Source: a virus
Reading direction: 5' to 3' (one strand)
DNA: 28,556 bases
IMG/VR virus record: IMGVR_UViG_3300025759_000506
Location: 1-28,556 of that record
How positions within the stretch are numbered: the first letter of the stretch is position 1; each line of letters starts with the position of its first letter. This document shows, piece after piece, positions 21,991 through 27,362 of this stretch. The translations under genes were made by a program, and so were the position numbers. Under the pieces are notes generated by a model. The model saw nothing but the letters and a program-made list of their open reading frames with translations, did not search any database and had not been told where the DNA came from.

Positions 21991-22470
21991 TTAGAGGCCT
22001 TTGCCAAAGATAGGTTCGTAGTAAACTTTTCCGTCATCGTCTCGGCAAGCCTTGAGACACCTTCCACGATTAAGACCATCGCGCACATAGCTAACGTGGA
22101 CCCAATCAGGATTGTCTTGATCACCAAACTCCCAAATGAGTTGATCAAACGTAAGGTTGTTGAGAATGTATTGGAAGATCTCACCGTTTGTACAACCTCC
22201 GAATACGTCTGCGTCGAGATCAAGAGCTCTGCCCTGTACATGCTGACTGCGCTTCGACCCACCGATCGCAACATTGAGCTCCTCCGAACGATAGCCGCTC
22301 GACACATATATAGCAGTTCCGAAAGCGTTGCGCAGAGGTTGAAAAATATCCTCTGCAACGGCTCGTAGATTTTCGATGGTCCAGTCATCTGGTGTGTTGT
22401 CAATTCCCAGGCGCACCGCCGTTCGGCTTTTGGTGACTTCCCTTAGAGATAAATTTTTTGACAGATTCAT
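21991..22470 (-). CDS. M15-family peptidase, probable endolysin (159 aa)
   Basis: This zinc peptidase cleaves peptidoglycan stem peptides. The signature SSGYRSEELN (58-67) precedes SQHVQGRALDLD (75-86), the SxHxxGxAxD motif supplying H77 and D84. WVHVSY (123-128) supplies the third ligand H125, with E114 a candidate catalytic acid. There is no signal peptide, so release would need a holin, but no convincing holin is adjacent. Length matches single-domain Peptidase_M15_3 lysins. It stands directly upstream of the receptor-binding gene, so it could also be a virion-associated lysin used at entry. Confidence 0.9.
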   Translation of the reverse strand: MNLSKNLSLREVTKSRTAVRLGIDNTPDDWTIENLRAVAEDIFQPLRNAFGTAIYVSSGYRSEELNVAIGGSKRSQHVQGRALDLDADVFGGCTNGEIFQYILNNLTFDQLIWEFGDQDNPDWVHVSYVRDGLNRGRCLKACRDDDGKVYYEPIFGKGL

Positions 22471-22546
22471 TGTTTAGTCGTCTTTTTTCGTTCGCGACTG
22501 CAGTGTTTTGGTTCTTTCTTTTCGAGTTGAAGTAAAACTTCTTCAT
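22400..22546 (-). CDS. Possible small Lys/Asn-rich protein overlapping the lysin start (48 aa)
   Basis: An ATG at 22546 opens a 48-codon frame ending at 22400 inside the lysin gene. The product begins MKKFYFNSKRKNQNTAVANE and stays basic and Asn-rich. It would fill most of the lysin's upstream gap. AAGAGG lies immediately before the ATG, too close for normal ribosome binding. It may be a short leader peptide or simply a chance frame. Confidence 0.25.
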   Translation of the reverse strand: MKKFYFNSKRKNQNTAVANEKRRLNNESVKKFISKGSHQKPNGGAPGN

Positions 22547-22621
22547 CCTCTTAACGAATTTTCACGCTCCAAAATTTGGACGGTATTGAAAGTTTTCCAT
22601 ATACTGAGATCAGCGATCAGC

Positions 22622-22629
22622 CAAAGTTA
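22622..22629 (-). promoter_or_regulatory. Possible -7 promoter box for the lysin transcript
   Basis: The minus strand reads TAACTTTG, matching TAnnTTTG, about 150 nt upstream of the lysin ATG in the divergent gap. No TTG lies at the usual distance upstream, so support is weak. Confidence 0.3.
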
Positions 22630-22655
22630 CGAAATCTAATTTAATACCTATACCC

Positions 22656-22832
22656 ATGAACAAGTTTCAATTCACCCTCGCTCTTGCAGCCATCGTCGCC
22701 GTCGGATCTGTCTTCATCGACACCGAAGCACACGTAGCACGTCGTGGTCAGGTCTCCCTCAACGGGGCACAGATCGAATCCGACATCGCCTTCCTCCGCC
22801 ACATGGCGTCTCCACTCCCTGGGCAGGAGTAA
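22656..22832 (+). CDS. Small secreted or periplasmic peptide (58 aa)
   Basis: The product opens with a textbook signal-like segment, MNKFQFTLALAAIVAVGSVF, a short basic start and a ~15-residue hydrophobic core, then IDTEAHVARRGQVSLNGAQIESDIAFLRHMASPLPGQE. It is on the plus strand, opposite to the surrounding late genes, and its stop is followed by a bidirectional terminator. It could be a superinfection-exclusion or lysis-accessory peptide; the N-terminal segment could also stay as a membrane anchor. No family is recognised. The opposite-strand frame here is a shadow. Confidence 0.6.
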   Translation: MNKFQFTLALAAIVAVGSVFIDTEAHVARRGQVSLNGAQIESDIAFLRHMASPLPGQE

Positions 22833-22850
22833 TCCAAAGTACATGAAAAG

Positions 22851-22876
22851 AAAAAGGGGCTCGCGCCCCTTTTTTT
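22851..22876. terminator. Bidirectional terminator between convergent genes
   Basis: A run of A, then GGGGC-TCGC-GCCCC, then a run of T (22851-22876) gives a stem with flanking U run on either strand. It ends both the plus-strand 58-aa gene and the minus-strand 336-aa gene, and overlaps the stop codon of the latter (22875-22877). Confidence 0.85.
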
Positions 22877-23885
22877 ATGATCTAGATCTCATGATCTGTA
22901 GTGCCTTCTCGTAGGCCTTCTCCCTCGTCATCATCTGGCGTGGTGATCTGCGCACTTGATTCTTGAAGATGTAGTCTGCGATCTCCTCGGGTTCCATCTG
23001 ACGGTCCTCGAACTGGCGAGTCTTGGGGTTGCGGACCTTGATGTTTGTCGGCACCTGACCTGTACGCAAGTATGGGGCCGTGATGAATCCAGTAAAGTCA
23101 TCCTGCATCTTGCCTGGCATGTCCTGCATACCACCCTGGAGTTCTCTATCCGCACCGACTTTCAGAAGTCGTGCGGATCTAGGCGCAATAGGATCGAGGT
23201 CCCCAGGTCTAGCTGCAGGTTCGTCTGCAGGTTCGGGTTCTGGCATGGTGGGCACATCACCCACTGGCATGTATACGTCGGTGGATGCGGTACCGAAGGC
23301 TGACTGTCTGTCGGCTCTGGACTGCTGGAGATCGTTGATGTCTCTAAAGTCTCTCACGTCAGCATCGGGTGCAGTGTTGAGGAGGAAGTCGGCCACGGGT
23401 GGATCCTCTCCCTCTGGAACGGCCATCCCGTCTTCCGCGTACTTCATTCGGTACTTAGGCACTGCCATGCCGTGCTTGGCCTGCAAGAGCCCAGGCAATC
23501 CAAAAAGGGCTGCCATAGGGTTACCGCCTGGCATAAAGTTGCTAGCCATGCCAGCAACACCTCCGACCTTCTGAAGCAAGGGGTTGTTGCTGTTCTGTGC
23601 CATGCCTCCCAAAAATTTAGCACCTTGTGCGATTCCGCTGCCTGGAGTGGCGTAGGCCTTGGCCACATCCTTGATGCCACCGACGAGACCCTTACCCTGC
23701 TTGAAGGCATTGACTCCAGCCATGATTGCACCGCCCAAACCGTACTCTACCTTACCGCCCTCTCCCTGAGACTTCTTGTTCTTTTTGAGCCTCCCCTTCA
23801 GGACGTCGGCGTAGGTGACCTTTCCGTCTCCTGTCAAATCTGGGAAGGACTTACCTCCCTTCTTGTATCTTTTAATCTTTGGCAT
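22875..23885 (-). CDS. Virion protein with dockerin/EF-hand calcium loop (336 aa)
   Basis: A basic N-terminus (MPKIKRYKKGGKSF) leads into DLTGDGKVTYAD at residues 16-27, a full 12-residue EF-hand/dockerin loop with acidic positions D16, D20 and D27. A Gly/Ala/Met-rich central region (about 50-135, GLGGAIMAGVNAFKQGKGLVGG) looks amphipathic and membrane-active. A Pro/Glu-rich disordered middle and a basic helical end (QMMTREKAYEKALQIMRSRS) follow. I recall proteins with 'PDL..DGKVTYADVLKGR' in tail or internal-core regions of marine phages. An ejected internal protein is a reasonable guess. It is coupled by TAATG to the 158-aa protein. Confidence 0.75.
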   Translation of the reverse strand: MPKIKRYKKGGKSFPDLTGDGKVTYADVLKGRLKKNKKSQGEGGKVEYGLGGAIMAGVNAFKQGKGLVGGIKDVAKAYATPGSGIAQGAKFLGGMAQNSNNPLLQKVGGVAGMASNFMPGGNPMAALFGLPGLLQAKHGMAVPKYRMKYAEDGMAVPEGEDPPVADFLLNTAPDADVRDFRDINDLQQSRADRQSAFGTASTDVYMPVGDVPTMPEPEPADEPAARPGDLDPIAPRSARLLKVGADRELQGGMQDMPGKMQDDFTGFITAPYLRTGQVPTNIKVRNPKTRQFEDRQMEPEEIADYIFKNQVRRSPRQMMTREKAYEKALQIMRSRS

Positions 23886-24361
23886 TACGATGCGATAAAG
23901 ACCTCTACTGAGATCGCGTTAGATCCTGGGTCGACGAGGATCGACTCCAGGTCGTTGAGTGTTGTTACGATGGTTGCGTTGGCGTCGCTCACTGCAATCC
24001 CGTCTTCTGGCGTACCCATGATGTAGCTGCGACCCGCCGCAACGAGAATCGTTGCAGAAGAGTCTGCCGCGCTGTCGTCCTCCCCTGTCTCCACCTGTAA
24101 CGAAAGGTTGATCGGATTGGCGGAGTCCAGGTTGGTCACACGGATGTACTTGACATCCCCGAGGTCCAGAGCCCCCTTCCCTCCAGTGACACCTCCTACT
24201 GCGCTCTTAAACAGAGCAACCGTGGTGTCTTCGTTTGCGGGGCATGTAACGATGCGGTGCAGTACTTCGTTTACGGAGGTGATGGACAGGAAGTTCTCCG
24301 ATCCTCGATCCTTTCCGTTGAGTGTAACCGACTCTGTGATTGTGACGTCTAGTGTAGCCAT
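23885..24361 (-). CDS. Beta-rich virion protein (158 aa)
   Basis: The protein is all beta: MATLDVTITESVTLNGKDRGSEN at the start, SITSVNEVLHRIVTCPANEDTTVALFKSAVG, VKYIRVTNLDSANPINLSLQVE, SYIMGTPEDGIAV and a closing DLESILVDPGSNAISVEVFIAS (in parts). The 'YIRVTNLDS.N...L' strand resembles the YIKN strand of the head decoration paralogues at 8136-8944, although overall similarity is low. It is flanked on both sides by TAATG junctions and low-complexity genes, so it is a virion component of unknown place. Confidence 0.7.
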   Translation of the reverse strand: MATLDVTITESVTLNGKDRGSENFLSITSVNEVLHRIVTCPANEDTTVALFKSAVGGVTGGKGALDLGDVKYIRVTNLDSANPINLSLQVETGEDDSAADSSATILVAAGRSYIMGTPEDGIAVSDANATIVTTLNDLESILVDPGSNAISVEVFIAS

Positions 24362-25623
24362 TACTTCATTCCGTATTTAGCCTTGATGCGCTTCATGAGT
24401 TTTGCAGTGGATGGGTTCTTACCTCCCATGGCCTGGACTCTTGGGCCAGTGGATCTCACTGGGATCCCGTCAACGCCTGCTCTTCTGGCTCTGTTCCTAG
24501 CTCTTGCAGCTTCTCTAGCCATCGCAGCTCTCTCCCTTCTGGTGCTCATGGGGAAATCCTCAAGCGGGATGTCGGCTTCTTCTGGCATATCGAAGTTCTC
24601 GATACCTCTGAGCGGCAAGTAAGCGTCACCGAACTCCAGCGGGATGTCCGCCTCTTCCGACAGCGGAATGTCTTCGATGGTGCCGATGGTGTTTGCGCCC
24701 GCTCTCAAGCGGCGCATAAGCTCATTGTACTCGTTACCTCTGTCCAGCGCATCTTGCATACGTGCCGAGGCGAGTTGATTCTGTGCCCGCTGCTGTGCGT
24801 CTCTACCCTGGGAGGTAGGTGTGCCTTCCCCAGGAGGCGCAACGTAATCGTAGATAGGGCTGGCCTCCAATCTTCTGACAGCCTCCATTCTAGGATCATC
24901 GATGTTTCGCCCAGATAGATCGGCAAGAGCGTCACGCATAAAGCTTCTTTGATTTGGATTGGTCGCTCGTCTAGGCGCATCTTCGAGCGTGAACTCAACA
25001 TCACCTCCAACTGGCCTTCCGCCAGACACCTCCCCAGTCTCAGCATCACTTCTCATACCGTCGATACCATCAGAGAGCCTTGAGGCACCGCTATAAAAAA
25101 TAGAGGGGTCCATCAAGGACGCCCGCGCCAACTCATCGTCGATGGTCTCTTCAGCCTGCTCAATTTCTTCAATGTCTCTGATGAGTTCATCATCGGATGC
25201 AGGTTCAGAAGCGGTCTCCCCCACTCCAGATCCTCCTGCTTCAGAGGTTGGTTGTTCTTTTGCATCATCGGTAGTTTCTTGTGGATCTGCATCTACCCCC
25301 ATCGCCTCAAGCCTCTTCAACAGCTCAGACGTTTCGGACACGTCCCCAGCACCTACTGGATCCCCTGGAGGAACATCTTCTTTCTTCGCACCACCCAGTC
25401 TGCTGAAGATGTCACCACCCATCAGCGCTGCAGCACCGAGTCCTGCACCCATCCCGAGTGGGAGACCAAGTGTGTATGGTCGTCGACGGCGTGCCGCCTT
25501 TCTAAATCGACCCTCTTGATCAAGAAGATCCTTCTGCTCACGTGCAGAGAGTGTCCCCTTGCGGGCCTGCTTCCTCAGGTTGCGCCTGAGAGCACGGCTC
25601 CGCTTGTCTACTTTTCTAGCCAT
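24361..25623 (-). CDS. Large low-complexity virion protein, possible internal/ejection protein (420 aa)
   Basis: The first 50 residues are strongly basic (KRSRALRRNLRKQARKG, KAARRRRPY). A short Gly/Ala hydrophobic segment (LGLPLGMGAGLGAAALMGG, about 52-70) could span a membrane. The middle is acidic, Asp/Glu/Ser-rich. Near the C-terminus EEADIPLE occurs twice (about 322 and 347), then a basic helical tail (REAARARNRARRAG). This charge layout resembles internal or ejected core proteins. It is the first gene of the minus-strand late module, with a TATATTTG box 4 nt before its ATG and a second promoter about 140 nt upstream. Confidence 0.72.
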   Translation of the reverse strand: MARKVDKRSRALRRNLRKQARKGTLSAREQKDLLDQEGRFRKAARRRRPYTLGLPLGMGAGLGAAALMGGDIFSRLGGAKKEDVPPGDPVGAGDVSETSELLKRLEAMGVDADPQETTDDAKEQPTSEAGGSGVGETASEPASDDELIRDIEEIEQAEETIDDELARASLMDPSIFYSGASRLSDGIDGMRSDAETGEVSGGRPVGGDVEFTLEDAPRRATNPNQRSFMRDALADLSGRNIDDPRMEAVRRLEASPIYDYVAPPGEGTPTSQGRDAQQRAQNQLASARMQDALDRGNEYNELMRRLRAGANTIGTIEDIPLSEEADIPLEFGDAYLPLRGIENFDMPEEADIPLEDFPMSTRRERAAMAREAARARNRARRAGVDGIPVRSTGPRVQAMGGKNPSTAKLMKRIKAKYGMK

Positions 25624-25627
25624 GCAG

Positions 25628-25635
25628 CAAATATA
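25628..25635 (-). promoter_or_regulatory. TATATTTG promoter box, 4 nt before ATG
   Basis: The minus strand reads TATATTTG then CTGC then ATG (25623). It starts the late module with a leaderless-type geometry, the same as at 1197 and 9909. The nearest upstream TTG is 26 nt away, longer than the usual spacing. Confidence 0.5.
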
Positions 25636-25764
25636 ATGCTTTTGTTTTTACCTCAGATGATCAAGAACCGCCTCTTAACGCCTGGACACAGCTAACCTGT
25701 ATTGAACAGTTATACATCCTTATTGATTTAGTGTGGGTGCGCCAAAGCACCCCATATAGAATAG

Positions 25765-25795
25765 CAAAGGTATAACAGAAATTCTTAAAAGTCAA
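25765..25795 (-). promoter_or_regulatory. Bacteroidetes-type promoter (TTG-N20-TACCTTTG)
   Basis: On the minus strand TTG (25795-25793) is followed after exactly 20 nt by TACCTTTG (25772-25765). This fits the Bacteroidetes -33/-7 architecture well, and it is the only box with both elements that I found. It points toward the late module, about 140 nt from the 420-aa gene, and would give that transcript a true leader. Confidence 0.5.
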
Positions 25796-26225
25796 GATTG
25801 AATTGTTACTTTAATCAATAGCCTTAACCGCTTCCTAACGAGACTGTTACGTGCTCTCCCGCTTTGACGAGCGGATCGCACGCCTCGAAAAATGGGTGAG
25901 AAATACGTAGGGTGGGGATTATATGTATCTGACGAGAGGCCAATCCGACACAGAAAACGAGTTTTCTGACCCCCCTCCCTTCGACACAATCAAAGATTGT
26001 GGGGTAACTTTTGACGCTAACCATCTCACCGACAGGTCTTTAGACCTGTAGCTTAAACCTTTGGTTTAACAGAGAACTGGCTAAAAGGGTACGCAGCTTG
26101 TTCCTAGGCATAATGCGTTGACAATCACCCCCTTTCCCTTTCCAACTTGGAGTATTACTCCAACCTGACTAGACACTACCAACCTCGATGCTGTTGGTAA
26201 TTGCAATAACCATGGGTTATTGAGA

Positions 26226-26432
26226 ATGTTTTGTCAACATCAAAATCCATTGGCGGAGCGGTGCGCTGCGTCAGTAGCACACATAGCCAACTTGTTGGCT
26301 TCCTGTCACTACCGAGGATTCGGTCAAACTATTACTTTACTTCGTAAAGGAATAAGATGGTGGCAGAGTAGAGATGTAGTAAGAAAGAGAAGAGGAGTCT
26401 TACGACTTCTCTTCCTTACTACTATCTCCTAG
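26226..26432 (+). CDS. Possible short basic protein inside the structured region (68 aa)
   Basis: From ATG 26226 the frame encodes MFCQHQNPLAERCAASVAHI, then a hydrophobic ANLLASCH stretch and a very basic segment (RDVVRKRRGVLR), ending at TAG 26432. It lies across hairpins at 26285-26300, 26311-26324 and 26335-26349 and the large hairpin at 26371-26428. Since downstream genuine genes are also hairpin-dense, structure alone does not exclude coding. The amino-acid makeup is not persuasive. Confidence 0.25.
   Translation: MFCQHQNPLAERCAASVAHIANLLASCHYRGFGQTITLLRKGIRWWQSRDVVRKRRGVLRLLFLTTIS
26371..26428 (+). promoter_or_regulatory. Long leader hairpin before the first early gene
   Basis: The outer stem GAGAT/ATCTC pairs 26371-26375 with 26424-26428. 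The middle GTAGTAAG/CTTACTAC pairs 26376-26383 with 26415-26422. A 5-nt bulge (26384-26388) precedes an 11-bp inner stem (26389-26399 with 26404-26414, one G-U) and a TTAC loop. It is directly followed by a 9-bp stem at 26428-26455 and then the TCAAACTTCAA leader. There is no U run, so it is not an ordinary terminator. Confidence 0.7.
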
Positions 26433-26455
26433 AGCCTTGAGAAGTCGGTTCTAGG

Positions 26456-26466
26456 TCAAACTTCAA
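26456..26466 (+). repeat. Leader motif TCAAACTTCAA, copy 1
   Basis: The 11-nt motif follows a long hairpin and precedes the ATG at 26478 by 11 nt. Identical copies lie at 27339-27349, 27573-27583, 28513-28523 (all after hairpins, before ATGs) and 28268-28278 (codons 2-5 of a gene). Confidence 0.8.
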
Positions 26467-26483
26467 ATTCATTTTCAATGAAT
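26467..26483 (+). promoter_or_regulatory. Start-codon hairpin of the 167-aa gene
   Basis: ATTCATT-TTC-AATGAAT is a perfect 7-bp stem with a 3-nt loop, and the ATG (26478-26480) lies in its 3' arm. The same two arms with loop GAA occur at the next gene (26981-26997). Translation would need the hairpin to be opened. Confidence 0.65.
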
Positions 26484-26981
26484 AACTTCCAATTCCAAGA
26501 CTGCCGTAAGGCAGTGAACCAAGCCACCTTCCGTCCTACTTCAGAGCGTAAAGCTCTGGCTCTGAAGCTTCTGCAAGAAGCTATGGACTTCGTCAATAAC
26601 CTCGAAGAGGTTAAGCCGACCAAGAAGAAGGCCAAGAAGGGCCGTCGTAAGACGGCGAAGAGAACACCTTCACAGAAGGTGGCAGACCAAATGGACAGAG
26701 CTTCGATGAAGACCAACGAAGTTGGGCCAGTCAAGCCTTCCAAGAAGGCTCCGAAGGCTTCCGTTAAGGAAGCTGCTGAGTCAGCCAAGGCTGTCTCAGA
26801 GCACACAGGAGCTGCTCAGAGAGCAGCCAAGAAAGCCGAAGTGAAGGCAGAGGATGACAAGTTGGCTTCTTTGGAAGCCAAGGTTGAAGCCCTGACAGCT
26901 TGCTTGGCCATCCACATGGAGTCTTCGACTCCTCAATCAATCAACGAAGTTGGCTTCGACGACGTTCCATTCATCATCTAA
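26478..26981 (+). CDS. Histone H1-like Lys/Ala-rich protein (167 aa)
   Basis: The N-terminus (about 1-45, NNFQFQDCRKAVNQATF, ERKALALKLLQEAMDFVNNL) is helical. Residues ~46-125 are a Lys/Ala/Pro-rich low-complexity region (PTKKKAKKGRRKTAKRTPSQK, PVKPSKKAPKASVKEAAESAK, each partly quoted) like the tails of histone H1 or bacterial H1-like proteins. A short coiled coil (KLASLEAKVEALTACLAIHM) and an acidic end (NEVGFDDVPFII) follow. It probably binds nucleic acid and may oligomerise. It is the first gene of the early unit. Its coding sequence is packed with hairpins: about eleven stems of 6 bp or more. Confidence 0.8.
   Translation: MNNFQFQDCRKAVNQATFRPTSERKALALKLLQEAMDFVNNLEEVKPTKKKAKKGRRKTAKRTPSQKVADQMDRASMKTNEVGPVKPSKKAPKASVKEAAESAKAVSEHTGAAQRAAKKAEVKAEDDKLASLEAKVEALTACLAIHMESSTPQSINEVGFDDVPFII
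26500..26932 (+). repeat. Dense perfect hairpins inside the histone-like gene
   Basis: Stems (bp, loop) are: 26500-26515 (6, GTAA); 26542-26558 (6, GTAAA); 26566-26582 (6, TGCAA); 26597-26613 (7, GAA); 26641-26656 (6, GTAA); 26665-26681 (7, ACA); 26734-26750 (7, CAA); 26757-26773 (6, GTTAA); 26811-26827 (7, AGA); 26862-26881 (8, TTTG); 26918-26932 (6, TTC). Two are C-GUAA-G, a GNRA tetraloop in its stable context, which points to sense-strand RNA as the functional form. Confidence 0.8.
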
Positions 26982-26997
26982 TTCATTGAAAATGAAT
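26981..26997 (+). promoter_or_regulatory. Start-codon hairpin of the 51-aa gene
   Basis: ATTCATT-GAA-AATGAAT begins on the last base of the upstream stop codon and encloses the ATG at 26992. Its arms are identical to those of the hairpin at 26467-26483. Confidence 0.65.
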
Positions 26998-27147
26998 ACC
27001 AAACATTCCTTCGTGCTCCGTCTTATCGATGAAATCGATAACATCCTTGAAATCAATGGAATTGATTCAAGCATACCTGAAAACGCAAGTCTCTACGAGA
27101 CTCAAATCGGTCTCATTGCTTTAGCAATGTCAATGGAAAAACTCTAA
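26992..27147 (+). CDS. Small orphan protein (51 aa)
   Basis: The product MNTKHSFVLRLIDEIDNILE continues INGIDSSIPENASLYETQIG and ends LIALAMSMEKL; it is acidic, helical and soluble. It starts 11 nt after the histone-like gene stop. The coding sequence contains an 8-bp hairpin (27023-27041, loop GAA), an 11-bp hairpin with one bulged A (27046-27071, loop GGA), and 6-bp stems at 27088-27102 and 27114-27129. No family is recognised. Confidence 0.6.
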   Translation: MNTKHSFVLRLIDEIDNILEINGIDSSIPENASLYETQIGLIALAMSMEKL

Positions 27148-27148
27148 T

Positions 27149-27161
27149 TCATCGAAGATGA
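27149..27161 (+). promoter_or_regulatory. Start-codon hairpin of the 33-aa gene
   Basis: TCATC-GAA-GATGA has a 5-bp stem and encloses the ATG at 27158. The loop is the same GAA as in the previous gene, and the arms are a compensated variant of ATTCATT/AATGAAT (C-G in place of T-A). Confidence 0.5.
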
Positions 27162-27259
27162 CAATCATTCTCCAACTCTTCATGCTCTGCGTATACGGAA
27201 CACTCTGTGTTCTCTGTGTGCTCGCCTTTCTCAACTTGTTGAGGGGCCGAGGGCAATAA
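27158..27259 (+). CDS. Tiny single-span membrane peptide (33 aa)
   Basis: The product is MTIILQLFMLCVYGTLCVLC followed by VLAFLNLLRGRGQ: about 26 hydrophobic residues, then a basic end. It probably inserts in the inner membrane with the Arg-rich tail in the cytoplasm. It lies 10 nt after the 51-aa gene. It carries stems at 27198-27212 (6 bp, loop TCT) and 27230-27243 (CTCAA/TTGAG). A holin-like or exclusion peptide is possible, but it lies far from the lysin. Confidence 0.5.
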   Translation: MTIILQLFMLCVYGTLCVLCVLAFLNLLRGRGQ

Positions 27260-27270
27260 TCCCAACTACT

Positions 27271-27333
27271 AGAGAGTTCTAGTATATATACCCTCTCTGA
27301 ACGTAGTGAAGAGAGTATATATACAGAACCTCT
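27271..27333 (+). promoter_or_regulatory. Long intercistronic hairpin, copy A
   Basis: Three stacked stems enclose an 11-nt loop. The outer 9-bp stem pairs 27271-27280 (one bulged A) with 27325-27333. The middle 9-bp stem GTATATATA/TATATATAC pairs 27282-27290 with 27316-27324. The inner stem CTCTCT/AGAGAG pairs 27293-27298 with 27310-27315. It is directly followed by CAATG and the TCAAACTTCAA leader. A second copy at 28454-28507 has different stem bases but the same architecture. An alternative 6-bp hairpin (27268-27283) competes with the outer stem, allowing a switch. Confidence 0.75.
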
Positions 27334-27338
27334 CAATG

Positions 27339-27349
27339 TCAAACTTCAA
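27339..27349 (+). repeat. Leader motif TCAAACTTCAA, copy 2
   Basis: It lies between the long hairpin and the ATG at 27363, and is extended by a second ACTTCAA unit. It shares AATGTCAAACTTCAAACTTC with the copy at 28513. Confidence 0.8.
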
Positions 27350-27362
27350 ACTTCAATTCATC

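Larger units (their letters stand above)
25985..26455 (+). ncRNA. Candidate structured RNA: chain of stem-loops
   Basis: Consecutive perfect inverted repeats are visible. They include 25985-26001 (7 bp, loop AAA), 26032-26049 (7 bp, loop TTTA), 26053-26069 (7 bp, loop TTT) and 26147-26163 (7 bp). Others are 26177-26199 (7 bp, 9-nt loop), 26204-26222 (8 bp, loop ATG), 26285-26300 (6 bp), 26311-26324 (5 bp), 26335-26349 (6 bp), 26371-26428 (about 24 bp with two bulges) and 26428-26455 (9 bp). It may be a free-standing ncRNA or the 5' leader of the early transcript. I do not recognise a known class such as GOLLD or ROOL. The strand is assigned from the downstream genes, which continue the pattern. 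Confidence 0.45.
25624..26477. other. 854-bp intergenic region between late and early modules
   Basis: No convincing gene fills this gap. It separates divergent transcription: minus-strand late genes to the left and plus-strand small genes to the right. The left part (25624-25800) holds minus-strand promoters and a GGGTGC/GCACCC hairpin at 25735-25752. The rest is a chain of perfect inverted repeats described as a candidate structured RNA. Minus-strand frames of about 65 codons (25792-26024) have no protein-like features. An origin or control region is possible, but I found no iteron array. Confidence 0.7.

Noticed and set aside
22641-22844. 67-codon minus-strand frame opposite the 58-aa secreted peptide
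   Set aside because: It crosses no promoter and ends beyond the opposite gene start; the plus-strand frame has a clear signal-like N-terminus and a proper terminator.
25792-26024. Two minus-strand frames of about 65 codons in the intergenic gap
   Set aside because: Their composition is not protein-like, they have no leader, and they run across inverted repeats without neighbours in the same direction.
25700-26460. Group I intron, tmRNA or further tRNA in the structured gap
   Set aside because: I could not find P3-P7 core sequences, a tRNA-like T arm or a tag peptide frame; the pattern is a chain of simple stem-loops.
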